Shown: positions 25,981-34,112 of the stretch, one piece after another
Numbering within the stretch: position 1 is the stretch's first letter
Layout of the letters: each line of letters begins with the position of its first letter
NCBI GenBank assembly: GCA_028287745.1
Contig: JAQBPB010000066.1
Location: 62,001-126,000, forward strand
DNA: 64,000 nt
Reading direction: 5' to 3'
Source: Chloroflexota bacterium
GTDB lineage: Bacteria > Chloroflexota > Chloroflexia > Chloroheliales > Chloroheliaceae
Notes under the pieces: generated by a model
Databases searched by the model: none
Seen by the model: the letters and a program-made list of their open reading frames with translations, nothing else
What the model was told of the DNA's origin: nothing
Program-made: the position numbers and the translations under genes

Positions 25981-26538
25981 TTACATATTCTGGCTGGATG
26001 TCGGGCTGGTATCTGAGGTGGCATCCATGGCGCCAAACTGGCCGGTAGGGGCGTTGTTATAGGACTGCCCGGTCTGCTCCATCGGCATGGCGGAAGCACC
26101 CATCTGGCTCTTCATCTCAGTCTTCATTTGCTGAAGCTGCTGGCCTAACTGCTGCAACTGGTCCTGGTTGAAGTGCTGGCGTACTTTCGGGAAAAGTTCG
26201 CTTTCTTCTTCCTGGACGTGATGCTGCACATCGCGCATAACCTGAGTCATCTGCTGGCCCCACTCGGTTGAAGTATTGTCCAGGGTGGCGATTTGCTGGA
26301 GCAATTGTTTAACCGTGGCATGTTCCTGGTAAGCTTCCTCTACCAAACCGGCGGTATCCTGGTTGTTGCGGACGGCTGGGTAGAAGATTTTCTCTTCGAT
26401 TTCAGCATGAACGGTTAACTCTTCTTTAAGCTGCATAAAAAGCTGCTCAAATTCCTGTGTATTACCGCCCCTCTCAAATTGCTGGAAAAGACCGTCTACC
26501 TTGCGATGGTCGGAAATTAAAAGTTCTATAGCGTCCAT
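25981..26538 (-). CDS. Hemerythrin HHE cation-binding domain protein
   Basis: A 185-residue protein. Residues ~1-140 form a four-helix bundle with the His/Glu ligands of a di-iron site: DHRKVDGLF, HAEIEEKIFYPAV, QEHATVKQLL and VQHHVQEEESELFPKV. Members bind O2, NO or sense oxygen and iron. The last ~45 residues are Gln/Met/Ser-rich and disordered. The ATG has a GAGGAAAC ribosome-binding site and the gene appears monocistronic with its own terminator. Exact role unknown; iron/oxygen stress is the common theme. Confidence 0.88.
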   Translation of the reverse strand: MDAIELLISDHRKVDGLFQQFERGGNTQEFEQLFMQLKEELTVHAEIEEKIFYPAVRNNQDTAGLVEEAYQEHATVKQLLQQIATLDNTSTEWGQQMTQVMRDVQHHVQEEESELFPKVRQHFNQDQLQQLGQQLQQMKTEMKSQMGASAMPMEQTGQSYNNAPTGQFGAMDATSDTSPTSSQNM

Positions 26539-26741
26539 AAATGTTTCCTCTTCTTTCTCCTAATAATTCACTGATTTGCTTCGATTCAACGCAAGCCAGC
26601 AGCACCTATTATCCAGGTTACCCCGTTTCGGTCGGCGTCAAACCGTTACCAGTAAAATGCCAGGTTTCCTGTCAATATTAAGTATTGCAATAATCAGGCC
26701 AATATTTAGCTTAGAAATAGCTTTTCGGGCGGGTTAAGAGG

Positions 26742-27497
26742 CTAAGCGGTGGGAGAAGAATTGAGAAAGAAACCAAAAAGGATTCCAAAAATAAATAACC
26801 AGCCAACGCTGAGCAGCAGCAGCGGGCGGTTGGGAAAGCGAGCGTTGGCCGGAGGGTTTGGCGCAGCACCAATGAAACCAAAAAGCAGGCCCCCGGCCAG
26901 GCCGGTCAGGTGGGACAGTTGGTCTACCCCGGGCACGGCTGCTACCACTATCAGATTAGCTCCCAGCACCCCGCTGAGCAGCAGGGCCTGGCGCAATAGG
27001 ACTGCCCGGTGGCGCAGGGAGTAGCCAAGCAAAGCGCCGCCCAGCCCGAAGATTGCGCCACTGGCGCCCACTGAAAAATCCCGGTTGTGTAGGGTAAAGC
27101 CAAAGCTAATAACCGCCGCGCCCAGCCCGGTCAATAAATAAATCAGGCCGACCCGCCAGGCCGACAGGTAGCGTTCCAGCCGCCAGCCCAGCGCCAGCAA
27201 CATCAGGCCATTCAAAAGCAGGTGCAGCAGGTTGGCATGGACAAAAGACCCCGTCAGTAAGCGCCACCACTGGCCCTCTTGAATGGCGGGCCGGTAAATG
27301 GCCCCGACCTGGTAGAAGGTGGCCGTACGGAAATTGCGGTTGAAATCCAGGGGTGTCCTGCCACCTTCGACGGTTACTTCCCAGATGAAAAAGCCCACCA
27401 GTACCAGGGCCAGCCCACCGGTCAGCCAGACCCGGTGTTGGGGCAAACTGCCTGGTGGCCGCTGGCTGGCAGCGGCCGGGAGGGGGCTTTTGCTCAT
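26742..27497 (-). CDS. Rhomboid-family intramembrane serine protease
   Basis: A 251-residue membrane protein with about six transmembrane helices. The catalytic Ser is in GASGAIFGLGGALLG, the catalytic His in QLSHLTGLAGGLLFG, and the helix 2 motif HANLLHLLLNGLMLLALG is typical of bacterial GlpG/YqgP-like rhomboids. An ~80-residue N-terminal section contains one helix and a periplasmic loop (L1). The gene begins four bases after selA ends, so they share an mRNA. Substrates are unknown. Confidence 0.9.
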   Translation of the reverse strand: MSKSPLPAAASQRPPGSLPQHRVWLTGGLALVLVGFFIWEVTVEGGRTPLDFNRNFRTATFYQVGAIYRPAIQEGQWWRLLTGSFVHANLLHLLLNGLMLLALGWRLERYLSAWRVGLIYLLTGLGAAVISFGFTLHNRDFSVGASGAIFGLGGALLGYSLRHRAVLLRQALLLSGVLGANLIVVAAVPGVDQLSHLTGLAGGLLFGFIGAAPNPPANARFPNRPLLLLSVGWLFIFGILFGFFLNSSPTA

Positions 27498-27501
27498 GGT
27501 T

Positions 27502-28917
27502 TTACACGGTCCGGGCGGTCAGCTTTTCGAGGCCAGCCAGCAGGCTTTCTTCCTGGGAAGCTAAAACAGTCCGGGGGTCAAAAAGCAGCGTATCCCGTTC
27601 GACACGCCCGATAATCGGAGGCCGCTGCGCCCGTAAATTGGCTTGCAGGCGGTTGGCGGTTTCGTGGGACGGCACCGGTAAGGCCAGCAGCCAGGTGGGG
27701 AGGGTTTCACCCGGCAAAGAGCCGCCGCCGACGGTCGAAAGCCCTTCCACGACAGTGGCGGTGGGCCATACCTGGACCAGCCGGGACTGCCAGCGGGTAG
27801 CCTGGCCCCGCAAACTTTCCGGGGTACGCGCCATCATCTGCCAGATGGGGATTTTGCGGTCGGCTTCACCGCGCAGATAATGCTGTAGCGTGACCTGGAG
27901 GGCCGCCAGGGTCATTTTGTCCAGCCGCAGGGCGCGGGCAAGAGGGTGTTTCTTGAGCCGGGCAATCAACTCTTTTTTACCGGCAATCAGGCCCGCCTGC
28001 GGCCCGCCCAGCAGTTTATCGCCGCTGAACGTCACCAGGTCGGCCCCGGCCTGGATACTTTCCTGGACGGTGGGTTCGTGGCTCAGGCCAAACCGGGCCG
28101 TATCAATTAAAGTGCCGCTGCCCAGGTCGTCCACCAGCATGACGCCGCGGCGGTTGGCAATCTCGGCCAGCTCTTCCAGCTTCGCGCTGGCGGTAAAGCC
28201 GATTACTTTAAAGTTACTGCTGTGGACCCGCATCAACATAGCGGTCTGCTCTGTGACAGCTCTTTCATAGTCCTGGGCGTAGGTCTTATTGGTAGTGCCG
28301 ACTTCGACCAGGCGGGCTCCGCTCTGGGCCATTACGTCAGGAATGCGGAAGCCGCCACCGATTTCCACCGCCTGGCCCCGGCTCAGGATAACTTCTTTGC
28401 CCTGGGCGAAAGCAGTCAGGAGCATAAAAACCGCCGCCGCATTGTTGTTAATGGCGATACCGGCTTCGGCTCCACTCAGGCGGGCGACCAGGCTTTCCAC
28501 GTGACTCAACCGGCTGCCGCGCTCGCCGCTTTCCAGGTCATATTCCAGGTTGTTATAGGCCCCGGCGACGGTTACAACGGCCGCAGTTGCGGCTTCACTG
28601 AGGGGAGCGCGGCCCAGGTTGGTATGCAGGACCACCCCGGTCGCATTTATGACCTGGCGCAGGTTGCTTTCCAGGGTCCGGTTAGTCTTCTGGGCGGCCC
28701 GTTCGGCCAGGGCTTCCAGGCGCAGGTCTGCCTCGCTGGCCTGTTCCTGGCGAATTGACTGGCGCGCTTCTTCCAGGGTCTGACGGGCTATTTCAACCAG
28801 CAGGTCGTGCGGTAAAGTTTCGGCTAAGAGTCGCATTGGGTCGGCCTGAAGCAGTTTTTCCACGCTGGGCAAGCCGCGCATTAATTTATTTAAGGTTGCC
28901 GGTTCTAGTAAAGACAT
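27502..28917 (-). CDS. selA: L-seryl-tRNA(Sec) selenium transferase SelA
   Basis: A 471-residue PLP enzyme that converts Ser-tRNA(Sec) to Sec-tRNA(Sec) using selenophosphate. It has the N-terminal domain LRGLPSVEKLLQ-like opening (LMRGLPSVEKLL), VINATGVVLHTNLGRAPLS, and the PLP lysine region FSGDKLLGGPQAGLIAGKK. These are true SelA hallmarks rather than of the SelA-like aminotransferases. The ribosome-binding site is AAAGGA. selB, selD and selC are not in the window. The downstream rhomboid gene is four bases away. Confidence 0.92.
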   Translation of the reverse strand: MSLLEPATLNKLMRGLPSVEKLLQADPMRLLAETLPHDLLVEIARQTLEEARQSIRQEQASEADLRLEALAERAAQKTNRTLESNLRQVINATGVVLHTNLGRAPLSEAATAAVVTVAGAYNNLEYDLESGERGSRLSHVESLVARLSGAEAGIAINNNAAAVFMLLTAFAQGKEVILSRGQAVEIGGGFRIPDVMAQSGARLVEVGTTNKTYAQDYERAVTEQTAMLMRVHSSNFKVIGFTASAKLEELAEIANRRGVMLVDDLGSGTLIDTARFGLSHEPTVQESIQAGADLVTFSGDKLLGGPQAGLIAGKKELIARLKKHPLARALRLDKMTLAALQVTLQHYLRGEADRKIPIWQMMARTPESLRGQATRWQSRLVQVWPTATVVEGLSTVGGGSLPGETLPTWLLALPVPSHETANRLQANLRAQRPPIIGRVERDTLLFDPRTVLASQEESLLAGLEKLTARTV

Positions 28918-28998
28918 GAGTTCCTTTGATCTGTTGAAATGCGAATAAAATAAGGCTGGATAAAGTAATTGCCCGGCTGAAAATTTTCTCCGGGCCGG

Positions 28999-30369
28999 TT
29001 ATTTTTTAGTATTTCTAAGTGTCGGTTGAATGGCCCGGTTGGCATCGGCCAGGATGGTTTTAGGGTCACTCCCGCCCAGGATTGAACCGACACTTTGCTC
29101 CCAGGTAATATCGGCCTGGGCGTACGCTTCCAGCCGGTAGGGCCTGGCTGTTTTAAGCTGTTCCAGGAAAGGTTGCAGAATGGCCTGGCCGGTAAAAAAA
29201 GGGTCTTTGTACAGTTCGGTCAGAATGGGATACCGCCCCATTTCTCGGGCCAACCGCATCTGGTATTTCGGTGTGGCGGCCCACTTCATAAATTCAAATG
29301 CAGCTTCCCGGTTTTTGGCCCCTTTTGGCACGAACAGGCTGCCGCCGCCCTGGACACTGCCGGTAGTTTTACCTTCTATTCCGTGCGGCATAGGGGCTGT
29401 GCCGACCTCGGCGTAAAGGCCAATCGGTCCCCTGGCTTCAATTTCCTTCAAATCCCACGGCCCGCTGAAAAACATTGCGATTTTACGCTGCTTGAACAAT
29501 TCTACCGGCGAACCTTCCCTGGTGTAGCGCGGGGTTGGCACTACCTTATCTACATTTATCATATTTGAAAGAAATTCTAGCATCTGGACATTCGGCGCGG
29601 CGTCAAGCTGGGCAATTACCTGGTCGCCCTGGTTTGCCAGCAAATTACCTCCATTCGCGCTTATCAGCCCAAAGACATCCCAGGCGCCCGGTGTAATTCC
29701 CAGGCCGTAGCGGTTCTGGGCCGGGATAGTCAACTTTTTGGCATCTTCGCGCAAGCGAGTAAAGTTATAGTCCGCACCCGGTTCTTCCAACCCGGCTTCC
29801 TTGAACATTTGCTTGTTATAGAATAGAAAAGTCGTGTTTATATCGAGCGGTACTCCATATTTGACCCCGCCCCAGATTACATCTTCCATGGCGTTGGGCA
29901 TGAAACCAGCCAGGGCTTCTTTGCCCCATTGCTGCCACAGGTCGTCCAGCGGTTCAGCAAAATTCTGAGCGCCAAAAGCAAAGGCGTGCTGGTGGGCCAC
30001 GTCCGGCGGATTACCGGCGGTCACGGCATCCTTTAACTTCTTGCGCAATTTACTCCACTCGTTATGGTCAATCGCAACGTTAATATTGGGATAGGCCTGT
30101 TTGAACTCTTTAATCAGGTCAACAATAGGGCCTTCGCTATAATAATCGTCGGCGAACCAGATGTTAAGGGTAAAGTTTGGCAAGGCCGCAATTTTGGGGT
30201 TAATTGGTACCGGTAGATTACCGGTATTTTCCGGTTGGACAGTCCGGACCGGCGCCGCTGTATTCTGGGCCGCTTCCGTACAGGCACCCAGCGGCATGAT
30301 TAAAAGGCATAGTGTCAGGCAGAGAGTTACCCGGTAAAAGGGCTTTGAAGTTCGCAAGTAGCCTGACAT
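28999..30369 (-). CDS. ABC transporter sugar-binding lipoprotein
   Basis: A 456-residue extracellular solute-binding protein of family 1. The signal peptide ends in a lipobox with Cys30 (PLGAC), so the mature protein is lipid-anchored. The body shows LNIWFADDYYSEGPIVDLIKEF, NPPDVAHQHAFAFG, and MFFSGPWDLKEIEARG, characteristic of oligosaccharide/glycerol-phosphate binders. Start has GGGAGG ribosome-binding site. No permease or ATPase genes are beside it; the GH38 mannosidase lies upstream on the same strand, which hints at mannoside use. Solitary binding proteins are common. Confidence 0.88.
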   Translation of the reverse strand: MSGYLRTSKPFYRVTLCLTLCLLIMPLGACTEAAQNTAAPVRTVQPENTGNLPVPINPKIAALPNFTLNIWFADDYYSEGPIVDLIKEFKQAYPNINVAIDHNEWSKLRKKLKDAVTAGNPPDVAHQHAFAFGAQNFAEPLDDLWQQWGKEALAGFMPNAMEDVIWGGVKYGVPLDINTTFLFYNKQMFKEAGLEEPGADYNFTRLREDAKKLTIPAQNRYGLGITPGAWDVFGLISANGGNLLANQGDQVIAQLDAAPNVQMLEFLSNMINVDKVVPTPRYTREGSPVELFKQRKIAMFFSGPWDLKEIEARGPIGLYAEVGTAPMPHGIEGKTTGSVQGGGSLFVPKGAKNREAAFEFMKWAATPKYQMRLAREMGRYPILTELYKDPFFTGQAILQPFLEQLKTARPYRLEAYAQADITWEQSVGSILGGSDPKTILADANRAIQPTLRNTKK

Positions 30370-30467
30370 GCTGGCAAACCTCCCTGAATACTAAAAATTA
30401 AACTTGACCCTGTTAAAGATATTTCAGCCGGTAACAAATATACCATTTGTTACAAAATAGTTGTTTT

Positions 30468-30541
30468 CAAACCGCAACCCCGGGCCTGCTGGTTTTAACT
30501 CGGAGTATTTCCCGGTGGCCTGCGCGCCAGGTTGCGGTTTG
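30468..30541. repeat. 12-bp inverted repeat with 50-base interior between GH38 and the binding-protein gene
   Basis: CAAACCGCAACC (30468-30479) and GGTTGCGGTTTG (30530-30541) are exact reverse complements. The GC-rich interior has further pairing (CCTG/CAGG, CCGGG/CCCGG). On the minus strand it follows the GH38 stop and precedes the lipoprotein start by about 100 bases. It may be a rho-assisted 3' end or a structured leader; no T-tract. Confidence 0.45.
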
Positions 30542-30559
30542 CAAAATTATTTGCCGCTA

Positions 30560-33541
30560 CTAGCTGTGGAAATCGACCTTCAGAGTGATAATCCGCTTGG
30601 CCGCTACCGGCAGTATATACCAGCCCTGGCCGTCCGGCTCCAGTTCGCGCAACACGCCATCTTCGCTCAGGTTAACCAGGCTAACACGCTTCGGCTGGCG
30701 GTAGAAGCGGAAGCGGGCGGCTGAAATCTCGGTAGTGGCCGGGTTCCAGACCCGCAGCACCAGGCTTTTTCCGTCTTCGCCGGGCTTGATAGTTGAAAGG
30801 GCCAGGCTGCCCGGTTCAATCTCGACCAGGCTGACCGTATCGGGCAGTCCCAGGCCAGGTTGGGTAGCGGCGTTCAAGCCGGTCAGCGGGTGGTTGAAAG
30901 CGTGGGCCTGTTGCTGCGCACCCGCCTCTAACCAGGTGCCCTGGTGCGGCTGTACGGCGTAATGAAAACTGTGCTGGCCTTGCAGTTGCGCCCCCGGCGT
31001 TGCCAGGCCCGGCCCGGCATGGTCGCGCCGGGTAATCAAATCGCTGCGAGATAGCCACCCCACACACCGCAAAAGGGTCAGGGCGATAGCGGAACCGCCG
31101 CTATCACCGGCCGGTAGTATTTCATATTCCGGTAACCCCCGGTTCATCACCGTAAGGCCCAGGTCCCTGGCCGGGTCATATATTGAGACAAAACTTTTCT
31201 GGGGCGCGGTCGGCATCGGGTCTTCTCGCCAGTTGCTATCGAAGGCCGGTAAGCGGGTGGGCCGTTTAACCACGTCAAAAGCCTGTTCCGCGTAAGACTC
31301 GCTTACCGTAAAAGGCGCCGGTAAGACCACTTGCAGGCGGTGATCTTCGGCCCGGTTTTCAAAGTTTACCGTAAAATCTACCCGCTTGCGGCCTGGTACG
31401 AGCGTCGCTTCCACCTCTACCGGGCAGCGCACCAACTCGGTCTCGCGGGTCTGGCGGTCGCCGGTCAAACGGGCGGGCAATTCCAGGACGCCTTTGACAA
31501 CCAGGCTGCTCATTAGCGGGCTGGTGTGGCGGGTCATTTCGGATTGGCCGCTAAAGCCTTCGATAAGCAGGTCTTTGGGTGCGGGCGAGTAATTATATTC
31601 GTCCCCGGCATCCGCGCCGTCTCGGAAGCGGTTAAGGCCGCTGAAAGTCTCGCCGGATTCTTTATCCAACAGGTTAAAGAGGCCGGTAAACGAGTCCAGG
31701 TGCAACTCATAGAATTCGTTTTCGATAGTTAAAGCTTTATCGGTAACTTCTTCTATCGGCGGTTCGGGCTGGTCTTCGGTCCGGGGACGCAGGTAGAAAG
31801 TTTTGTAGCCGGTAGGCGGCATATCCCTTGCAATAAATTCCAGCCTGGCCCCGGTTTGACGATAAACATTCAGCCGGAAGACTTCAATCCCGGCATCAAT
31901 ATAGGACTGCACTTCCCGCTGCGCCCGCTGCATCAGGGCCGGGTCGGTCGGGGCTGCCGACTGGTAGATAACGACCAGGCGGGTTTCGATTACCTTTGGG
32001 TCGGAGGTCGGCAGGAAGTCCAGCGAGGCCATGGTGTAATCCATAATCCGGCCTTCATCACCGGCCTGGGCGGCCATACCGTTGAGGGCAAAGGCCGGGA
32101 TATCCATGTTAAAGAGCATTTCTTCTTCAAAGTTGGAAACGGTGTAGGGCAGTACATTATTCTGGCTGTCGGTGACCACGAAATCGGTCAGCCCCTCCGG
32201 GGCGGAAATTGACAGCACCGCCAGGTCGGTCCGCCGGGCCGGCACCGGGTTAAAAATGACCAGCGGTTGAGCTTTCTCTTCACCGGGCAAAGTCGTGTTA
32301 ATGGCCCGGATCAGGTTGCGACCGGCCTCCTGGTAGAGTTCCTGGCCGATTTGTTCGACCCACTCAAAACGGGTCTGCATTTCCTCGTGGACCGGGTCAA
32401 TGCTACAGCCGCAAATGCTGTCGTGAGGGTGATTTTGCAGCAGGTACTTCCAGGCTGTCCGGTAAAGTTCCTGGAGGGAGGCCGGGTCAAAGTCCCTGGT
32501 GGCCGGTTGACCGGGTAGCGAAGCTGCCCAGGCCAGGGCCGCCCCGGCTTCCCGCTCCAATAATCCCTCTAACCGGGCGTTGCGCTGCTTGATCGGCATG
32601 CGGCTGCTGGTAACTCCCGGCAGCAAGTAAGCCAGCTGGCTGTCCCGGAATTCGCCCACGTGCCGGGGTGTTTCGGGACGTTCCCAGACACCGCTCTGGC
32701 GAGCCAGGTCCAGGTACAGCGGCAGGGTACCGTGAATAATCCGGTAGGACTCTTTCTGTTTTTCCAGGGCTTCCCGGACCGCCCGCAAGGTAATCGGCAG
32801 GTCGGCCGCCGCTTCCACGTGGTCATTGCCGTTCATCAGCAGGACTACATTTGAGCCGGTCCGGTCAATCACCAGTTCTTTAACCGCTTTTAGCTGGGTC
32901 AGGGCAGCTTCCGGCCCGCTGTTCCAGGCGATTGCCGAACTATAGCCGCCGATATTGGCGTTGCCCGGCAGGTGGACGCCGTTTACAGCCGTACCGTCCG
33001 GGGCAATCCAGATAAATTCGACCTGGGTTAAATTCGGGCCGACCCCGCGCCAGAAGACCGCGCTGTCAATATCGAAGCCTTTTAATATCTGGGGCATCTG
33101 GCCGGTATGGCCGAAGGGGTCGGGGACATAGCCCACCCGCATGGCCCGGCCAAAGCTCTGGGCCGTCTTCAGGCCACGCATTAAATTCTGGATATGAGCC
33201 TCGCCGCTGACCAGGAACTGGTCGGCCAGGATATACCAAGGCCCGACCAGCAACCGTCCCGCCTGAATATGGCGTTCCAGGTCGGTTCGCCGGTCGGGGC
33301 GTATTTCCAGGTAATCTTCCAGGACAATAGTCTGGCCGTCCAGCATAAAGAAGGCATATTCCTCATCACTGTCCAGGATCGCCAGCAGCCGGTCAACTAA
33401 CCGCACTAATTTAAAGCGGTACTGCTGGTAGGTCAGGTACCACTCGCGGTCCCAATGCGTGTGGGACACCAGGACCAGAGTTTTTTTAGCTTCCCCGGCC
33501 GGTCCGGAATTGCCTTGCGCAGGCGAAAAGGAAAGGCTCAT
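30560..33541 (-). CDS. GH38-family alpha-mannosidase
   Basis: A 993-residue retaining glycosidase acting on alpha-mannosides (or mannosylglycerate). The zinc site opens with SHTHWDREWYLTYQQYRFKL (His27, His29, Asp31) and the nucleophile Asp region reads GYVPDPFGHTGQMPQIL. A further HDSICGCSIDPVHEEM segment carries the other His ligand. The C-terminal half is the beta-sandwich Glyco_hydro_38C domain. There is no signal peptide, so it is cytoplasmic and would act on imported oligosaccharides. It lies upstream of a sugar-binding lipoprotein gene. Length is typical for bacterial GH38. Confidence 0.93.
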   Translation of the reverse strand: MSLSFSPAQGNSGPAGEAKKTLVLVSHTHWDREWYLTYQQYRFKLVRLVDRLLAILDSDEEYAFFMLDGQTIVLEDYLEIRPDRRTDLERHIQAGRLLVGPWYILADQFLVSGEAHIQNLMRGLKTAQSFGRAMRVGYVPDPFGHTGQMPQILKGFDIDSAVFWRGVGPNLTQVEFIWIAPDGTAVNGVHLPGNANIGGYSSAIAWNSGPEAALTQLKAVKELVIDRTGSNVVLLMNGNDHVEAAADLPITLRAVREALEKQKESYRIIHGTLPLYLDLARQSGVWERPETPRHVGEFRDSQLAYLLPGVTSSRMPIKQRNARLEGLLEREAGAALAWAASLPGQPATRDFDPASLQELYRTAWKYLLQNHPHDSICGCSIDPVHEEMQTRFEWVEQIGQELYQEAGRNLIRAINTTLPGEEKAQPLVIFNPVPARRTDLAVLSISAPEGLTDFVVTDSQNNVLPYTVSNFEEEMLFNMDIPAFALNGMAAQAGDEGRIMDYTMASLDFLPTSDPKVIETRLVVIYQSAAPTDPALMQRAQREVQSYIDAGIEVFRLNVYRQTGARLEFIARDMPPTGYKTFYLRPRTEDQPEPPIEEVTDKALTIENEFYELHLDSFTGLFNLLDKESGETFSGLNRFRDGADAGDEYNYSPAPKDLLIEGFSGQSEMTRHTSPLMSSLVVKGVLELPARLTGDRQTRETELVRCPVEVEATLVPGRKRVDFTVNFENRAEDHRLQVVLPAPFTVSESYAEQAFDVVKRPTRLPAFDSNWREDPMPTAPQKSFVSIYDPARDLGLTVMNRGLPEYEILPAGDSGGSAIALTLLRCVGWLSRSDLITRRDHAGPGLATPGAQLQGQHSFHYAVQPHQGTWLEAGAQQQAHAFNHPLTGLNAATQPGLGLPDTVSLVEIEPGSLALSTIKPGEDGKSLVLRVWNPATTEISAARFRFYRQPKRVSLVNLSEDGVLRELEPDGQGWYILPVAAKRIITLKVDFHS

Positions 33542-34112
33542 TTGAAATCACTTTCTTAAGTTTAAAAGTCGGCGTAGTCTTGATTATGTCTTAAAAATAT
33601 TGGCCCGGTATAATAGCATCAAAGATAGCAACCGGCGCGGTTCTGTCCGTTAAGTCGGTAAGATTATAGCGGCCAGGGCAAACCATGGTCAGGGTAAAAT
33701 GTTGACTGATTATATCCATTTTTAGCCTTACCCGGCAAGTCCGGCACTTCCAACCCGGCAGTTTCTAATTCAAACGGCCGGGCAGCTCCTGGATAGGCTT
33801 TTTAAGCAATACACCCAGGCGAAATTCAAACTATATGCTTTGGTAAAGGGTCTGCTTCAATGATATAGTATATATAGCAAGAGCTTGCCCGAAAAGGCAT
33901 TGAAGTTAGGACGTAAAATAAGAACCATGAACTATAGAATATATAAGTATAAGCCTGTAAGATAGGTTTACTATCGTGACTTATTCTTGAAGTTTGGAAG
34001 CGGCCCGGTAAGTAAAGAAAAGCCTTCGAAATACGGTACCAGGTACAACACCTGAGTAAAAATCCTGCCAATTCTATCACAGAGAAGAGAATATTTAGAA
34101 AGGGCGCTAAAT
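33542..34112. other. AT-rich intergenic region between divergent GH38 and hybrid kinase genes
   Basis: 571 bases without a credible gene. A TATAAT lies at 33609-33614 on the plus strand; TTGACT occurs near 33702 but without a well-spaced -10. Stretches rich in TATA repeats occur near 33862-33876 and 33936-33952. No tRNA, repeat array or recognisable RNA was found. Confidence 0.4.

Noticed and set aside
27502..28917. Selenoprotein genes with in-frame TGA near selA
   Set aside because: Each neighbouring gene ends at a plausible family length; no truncated gene continuing past a TGA was found.
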